Shown here one piece after another: positions 60,951 through 64,000 of a stretch of DNA of 64,000 nt; the stretch's first letter is position 1; every line of letters starts with the position of its first letter. Source of the DNA: an uncultured Flavobacteriaceae bacterium (GTDB lineage Bacteria; Bacteroidota; Bacteroidia; Flavobacteriales; Flavobacteriaceae); the NCBI GenBank assembly GCA_938073895.1, contig CALJFB010000015.1, positions 1-64,000 of the forward strand, given 5' to 3'. A program made the translations under genes and the position numbers. The notes below the pieces were generated by a model that did not search any database, was not told the origin of the DNA, and saw nothing but the letters and a program-made list of their open reading frames with translations.

Positions 60951-62642
60951 ATGGCTGACGATAAAAAAATTATATTTTCAATGACTGGCGTTACAAAAAC
61001 GTTTAAGTCGGCAAATACACCAGTATTAAAAAATATTTATTTAAGTTTCTACTACGGAGCAAAAATTGGAATTTTAGGTCTTAATGGATCGGGTAAATCA
61101 ACCTTATTAAAAATTATTGCTGGAATTGATAAGAATTTTCAAGGAGATTTAACATCAGATAAAGAATTTACTACAGGTTACTTAGAACAAGAACCACAAT
61201 TAGATCCCGAAAAAACAGTTTTAGAAGTAGTTAAAGAAGGCGCAGCAGCAACAGTTGCAATTCTTGAAGAATATAACAAAATTAACGACCAGTTTGGATT
61301 AGAAGAAGTTTATTCTGATGCTGATAAAATGGATAAGTTAATGGCAAGACAAGCCGTTTTACAAGACGAAATTGATGCTGCTGGCGCTTGGGAATTAGAT
61401 ACCAAGTTAGAAATTGCTATGGATGCGTTACGCACACCAGATGGCGATAAGAAAATTGGCGTACTTTCTGGAGGAGAAAAACGTCGTGTAGCATTATGTC
61501 GTTTATTATTACAAGAACCAGATGTGTTATTGTTAGATGAACCTACCAACCACTTAGATGCAGAATCTGTACATTGGTTAGAAATGCACTTAGCACAATA
61601 TAAAGGAACTGTAATTGCAGTAACTCACGATAGATATTTCTTAGATAATATTGCCGGTTGGATTTTAGAATTAGATAGAGGTGCAGGAATTCCTTGGGAA
61701 GGAAACTACTCGTCTTGGTTAGATCAAAAATCTACGCGTATGGCTCAAGAATCTAAAACAGCATCTAAACGTCAGAAGACTTTAGAGCGCGAATTAGAAT
61801 GGGTTAAGCAAGGTGCAAAAGGAAGACAGACAAAGCAGAAAGCACGTTTAAAGAATTACGATAAATTAATGAGTCAAGATCAACAAAAACTTGACGAGAA
61901 ATTAGAAATCTACATTCCTAACGGACCACGTTTAGGAACCAATGTAATTGAAGCGTCTGGCGTAAGTAAAGCGTTCGACGATAAATTACTTTACGAAGAT
62001 TTAAACTTTAATTTACCACAAGCAGGAATAGTAGGTGTAGTAGGACCAAATGGTGCTGGTAAAACCACTATTTTTAGAATGATAATGGGCGAAGAAAAAC
62101 CTGACAAAGGTGAATTCAAAGTCGGAGAAACTGCTAAAATTGCTTACGTAGATCAAGCGCATAGTAATATAGATATGGACAAAACCATTTGGCAAAACTT
62201 TAGCGACGAGCAAGAGTTAATCCTTATGGGCGGAAAAGAAGTTAACTCAAGAGCGTATTTAAGTCGTTTTAACTTCTCAGGAAGCGAGCAAAACAAAAAA
62301 GTAAGTCAGCTTTCTGGTGGAGAACGTAACCGTTTACACTTAGCAATGACACTTAAAGAAGAAGGTAACGTGTTGCTTTTAGATGAACCTACTAACGATT
62401 TAGATGTAAATACATTACGTGCTTTAGAAGAAGGTTTAGAAAACTTTGCAGGTTGTGCAGTAGTTATTTCTCACGACAGATGGTTTTTAGATCGTATTTG
62501 TACACACATTTTAGCTTTTGAAGGAAACTCTGAAGTGTATTTCTTTGAAGGTGGCTATTCTGAATACGAAGAAAATAAAAAGAAACGTCTTGGTGGAGAT
62601 TTAATGCCAAAACGTATTAAGTATAAGAAGTTGGTTCGTTAA
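60951..62642 (+). CDS. ettA: Energy-dependent translational throttle protein EttA
   Basis: A 563-residue ABC-F ATPase that binds the ribosomal E site and gates the first elongation step according to the ATP/ADP state. It has two ABC domains. Walker A motifs are GLNGSGKST (43-51) and GPNGAGKTT (about 365-373). Signatures are LSGGEKRRVAL and LSGGERNRLHL, with LLLDEPTNHLD and LLLDEPTNDLD following. The linker between them is basic (about 255-310), as in the P-site tRNA-interacting motif. Length is that of EttA rather than Uup or YheS. Confidence 0.95.
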   Translation: MADDKKIIFSMTGVTKTFKSANTPVLKNIYLSFYYGAKIGILGLNGSGKSTLLKIIAGIDKNFQGDLTSDKEFTTGYLEQEPQLDPEKTVLEVVKEGAAATVAILEEYNKINDQFGLEEVYSDADKMDKLMARQAVLQDEIDAAGAWELDTKLEIAMDALRTPDGDKKIGVLSGGEKRRVALCRLLLQEPDVLLLDEPTNHLDAESVHWLEMHLAQYKGTVIAVTHDRYFLDNIAGWILELDRGAGIPWEGNYSSWLDQKSTRMAQESKTASKRQKTLERELEWVKQGAKGRQTKQKARLKNYDKLMSQDQQKLDEKLEIYIPNGPRLGTNVIEASGVSKAFDDKLLYEDLNFNLPQAGIVGVVGPNGAGKTTIFRMIMGEEKPDKGEFKVGETAKIAYVDQAHSNIDMDKTIWQNFSDEQELILMGGKEVNSRAYLSRFNFSGSEQNKKVSQLSGGERNRLHLAMTLKEEGNVLLLDEPTNDLDVNTLRALEEGLENFAGCAVVISHDRWFLDRICTHILAFEGNSEVYFFEGGYSEYEENKKKRLGGDLMPKRIKYKKLVR

Positions 62643-62700
62643 TCTTTTAATAGACAAGAACTAGTCTTTAGTCAACAATACATAGTTGGCAGTAAAATTA

Positions 62701-62736
62701 AAAAGCTCCAAATTACAATTGTAATTTGGAGCTTTT
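62701..62736. terminator. 36-base palindromic terminator between convergent genes
   Basis: A perfect palindrome (62701-62718 with 62719-62736) with A/T-runs; a hairpin with a four-base loop forms in RNA. It ends ettA on the plus strand and the MBL-fold gene on the minus strand. Confidence 0.92.
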
Positions 62737-62780
62737 TGTTTGTAATTATAATATATAAAACAAGAAATATTAATAAATAA

Positions 62781-63566
62781 CTATTTAGCTTTATACCAAT
62801 CTAACTGCACAACCTCAATATCATCTGTTGTTGCATTAACTATGCGTTTAAATTGTCCAACGTTACTAAAGCCTTCTTTATTTCTGTAATGGTAAGGATA
62901 TACTTTTTTAGGCTTAAAATCTAAAACAGCACTTGCAGCGCTATTTATAGTCATAGTCCAAGGTAAATTCATACAAATAAAGGCAATATCTATATTTTTA
63001 AGTTTTCGCATTTCAGGAATATCTTCCGTATCACCAGAAATATAAACACGTTGTTCGCCAAAAGTTAGCACATAACCATTTCCTCTTCCTTTAGCGTGAA
63101 AATGTAAAGCTTCTTCACGTAAGTTATACATAGGAACCGTTTCTATACCAACATTTTTAAGTGTTTTTGAGTTTCCGTTATGTAACACAATAGTTTTACG
63201 TTGTAAATTTTCTGGTAGTTTGTTTTTTACTGCTAAAGGTGCAATAATGGCGGCTTTACTTAAATCTAAACTATCTAAAGTAGGAAGATCTAAATGGTCA
63301 AAATGAATATCTGTAATAAATACTAAATCGGCAGGCTTTTGATTTTTAAACGCTTCTTTTCCACCAAAAGGATCTACGTAAATTACTTTGTTTTCGTATT
63401 CTAAAACCATTGTAGCATGCTCAATAGGAGTAATTTTTAATTCAGAAGATGTTTTTACAATTTCGGTAGTTACTTCGGTTTTAGTTGTTGTTTTTTCATC
63501 TTTCTTACAGCTCGATAAAACTAAAGTTAGGATTAAAACAAATGCAATAGTATAATTGGTTTTCAT
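62781..63566 (-). CDS. MBL-fold metal-dependent hydrolase, lipoprotein
   Basis: A 261-residue protein with a lipoprotein signal (LVLSSCKK, Cys20). The mature part is a metallo-beta-lactamase fold related to UlaG-like proteins. The metal motif normally HxHxDH reads TDIHFDHLD (85-93), so the first His is Asp86, while His88, Asp90 and His91 remain. Further ligands may be in YISGDTED and YPYHYRNKEG. It may therefore bind one or two metals in an altered site. The substrate is unknown; an exported phosphodiesterase- or lactonase-like activity is possible. Confidence 0.88.
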   Translation of the reverse strand: MKTNYTIAFVLILTLVLSSCKKDEKTTTKTEVTTEIVKTSSELKITPIEHATMVLEYENKVIYVDPFGGKEAFKNQKPADLVFITDIHFDHLDLPTLDSLDLSKAAIIAPLAVKNKLPENLQRKTIVLHNGNSKTLKNVGIETVPMYNLREEALHFHAKGRGNGYVLTFGEQRVYISGDTEDIPEMRKLKNIDIAFICMNLPWTMTINSAASAVLDFKPKKVYPYHYRNKEGFSNVGQFKRIVNATTDDIEVVQLDWYKAK

Positions 63567-63710
63567 AATTTGAATTGATTTTAGTGTAAAAATATATTTT
63601 TAAAATTAATTAATAATACATAATTCACTTTTATGACTTCTATTTAGTACGATTAGTAAATTATAAAAATAGCTGAATTGAAACTTCTATTATTAAGCAG
63701 TTAACTGATG

Positions 63711-64000
63711 TTAGTTTTTTAATGTAAAATGGCCTTTCTTCTCAAATTCTTTGCCTTGATACTTAATTTTGGCTAGATACCAATAATCGTTGGATGGCAT
63801 TAAATTACCGTTGTAAAATCCATCCCATCCACGAGACCTGTAATCTAAAGTTTTTAATATTTTCCCATATCTATCGTAAATATAAACTATTGTGCCAGTT
63901 AAATTTCCTACACCAGAAATATGCCAAGTATCTTTAAAACCATCGCCATTTGGTGTAAAGAACAAAGGAATATCAAAAACTATAACTTCTTTAGAAACCG
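63711..64000 (-). CDS. T9SS type B sorting domain protein (partial, C-terminal end)
   Basis: Only the last about 96 codons are inside the window; the frame is open to the right edge. The sequence FFTPNGDGFKDTWHISGVGN followed by IYDRYGKIL, GWDGFYNGNLMPSNDYWY and KKGHFTLKN is the type B (CHU_C, gliding-motility-associated) C-terminal signal that directs export by the type IX secretion system. The N-terminal part, likely a large adhesin or enzyme with repeat domains, lies outside. Its presence implies a functional T9SS in the organism. Confidence 0.93.
   Translation of the reverse strand, partial: VSKEVIVFDIPLFFTPNGDGFKDTWHISGVGNLTGTIVYIYDRYGKILKTLDYRSRGWDGFYNGNLMPSNDYWYLAKIKYQGKEFEKKGHFTLKN

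Noticed and set aside
1-64000. CRISPR array, insertion sequence, prophage or toxin-antitoxin system
   Set aside because: No regularly spaced repeats, transposase, phage structural gene or recognised toxin-antitoxin pair was found in the translated sequence.

Overview
The window is about 64 kb of AT-rich DNA from a bacterium of the Bacteroidota, most likely a marine Flavobacteriaceae; I cannot name the genus. The evidence is a gliding/T9SS type B C-terminal sorting domain at the right edge, Bacteroidota-type promoters (TTG, about 19-20 bases, TAnnTTTG) in front of several genes, almost no Shine-Dalgarno sequences, and many families typical of flavobacteria (DUF4290, DUF2911, START-like, BshB1, fused CcsBA, CAL67264-type small membrane protein).

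Layout. Positions 1-2176 look like the edge of a decayed integrative element beside a tRNA-Met gene: an intact tyrosine recombinase, a perfect 35-base palindrome, a small zinc-ribbon protein and a broken second integrase. Positions 2.3-10.7 kb are housekeeping: START-like protein, class IV aminotransferase, YqgE/AlgH, HU, a kinase-recQ-fmt operon, DUF493, DUF4290, and a murA whose active-site Cys is Asp. Positions 10.9-25.4 kb hold the most striking region, a one-direction block of about 17 genes with four different photolyase/cryptochrome-family proteins (class I CPD-type, a second FAD-binding photolyase, an FeS-BCP/PhrB-type and a CRY-DASH). Mixed among them are GTP cyclohydrolase I, TspO, glutathione peroxidase, a flavin reductase, two SDR-type proteins, an ABC1/UbiB kinase-like protein, DUF2256, TIGR03643, two unknown small proteins and a TetR-type regulator. 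It reads as a light- and photo-oxidative-stress locus.

Positions 25.8-33.1 kb carry DUF2911, unknown envelope proteins, a sodium:solute symporter with a 31-residue companion, a PIG-L deacetylase and a TlpA-like thioredoxin. Positions 33.4-37.8 kb are a compact operon (DUF2520, KdsC-like, UbiA-like, Maf, MscS, CorA). Positions 37.9-44.6 kb carry a truncated haemoglobin, fused cytochrome c synthase CcsBA, tiny membrane ORFs, a decayed mscL, rlmF, bshB1 and tRNA-His. Positions 44.8-52.9 kb carry a PEGA-like lipoprotein, a second and longer RecQ, formimidoylglutamase, imidazolonepropionase and fumarase. Positions 53.4-58.2 kb include a broken outer-membrane-barrel-like gene, two adjacent related secreted unknowns and an acyl-CoA carboxylase beta subunit. 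Positions 58.4-64 kb carry a DoxX/FMN-reductase/MarR/pirin operon, EttA, an MBL-fold lipoprotein and the partial T9SS substrate.

Besides the large genes I recovered small or broken genes that are easy to miss: DUF2256 (20990-21130), 31-, 34- and 50-residue ORFs, an mscL pseudogene, and a photolyase N-terminus that lacks an ATG/GTG/TTG start. No CRISPR array, insertion sequence, rRNA or intact prophage was seen.
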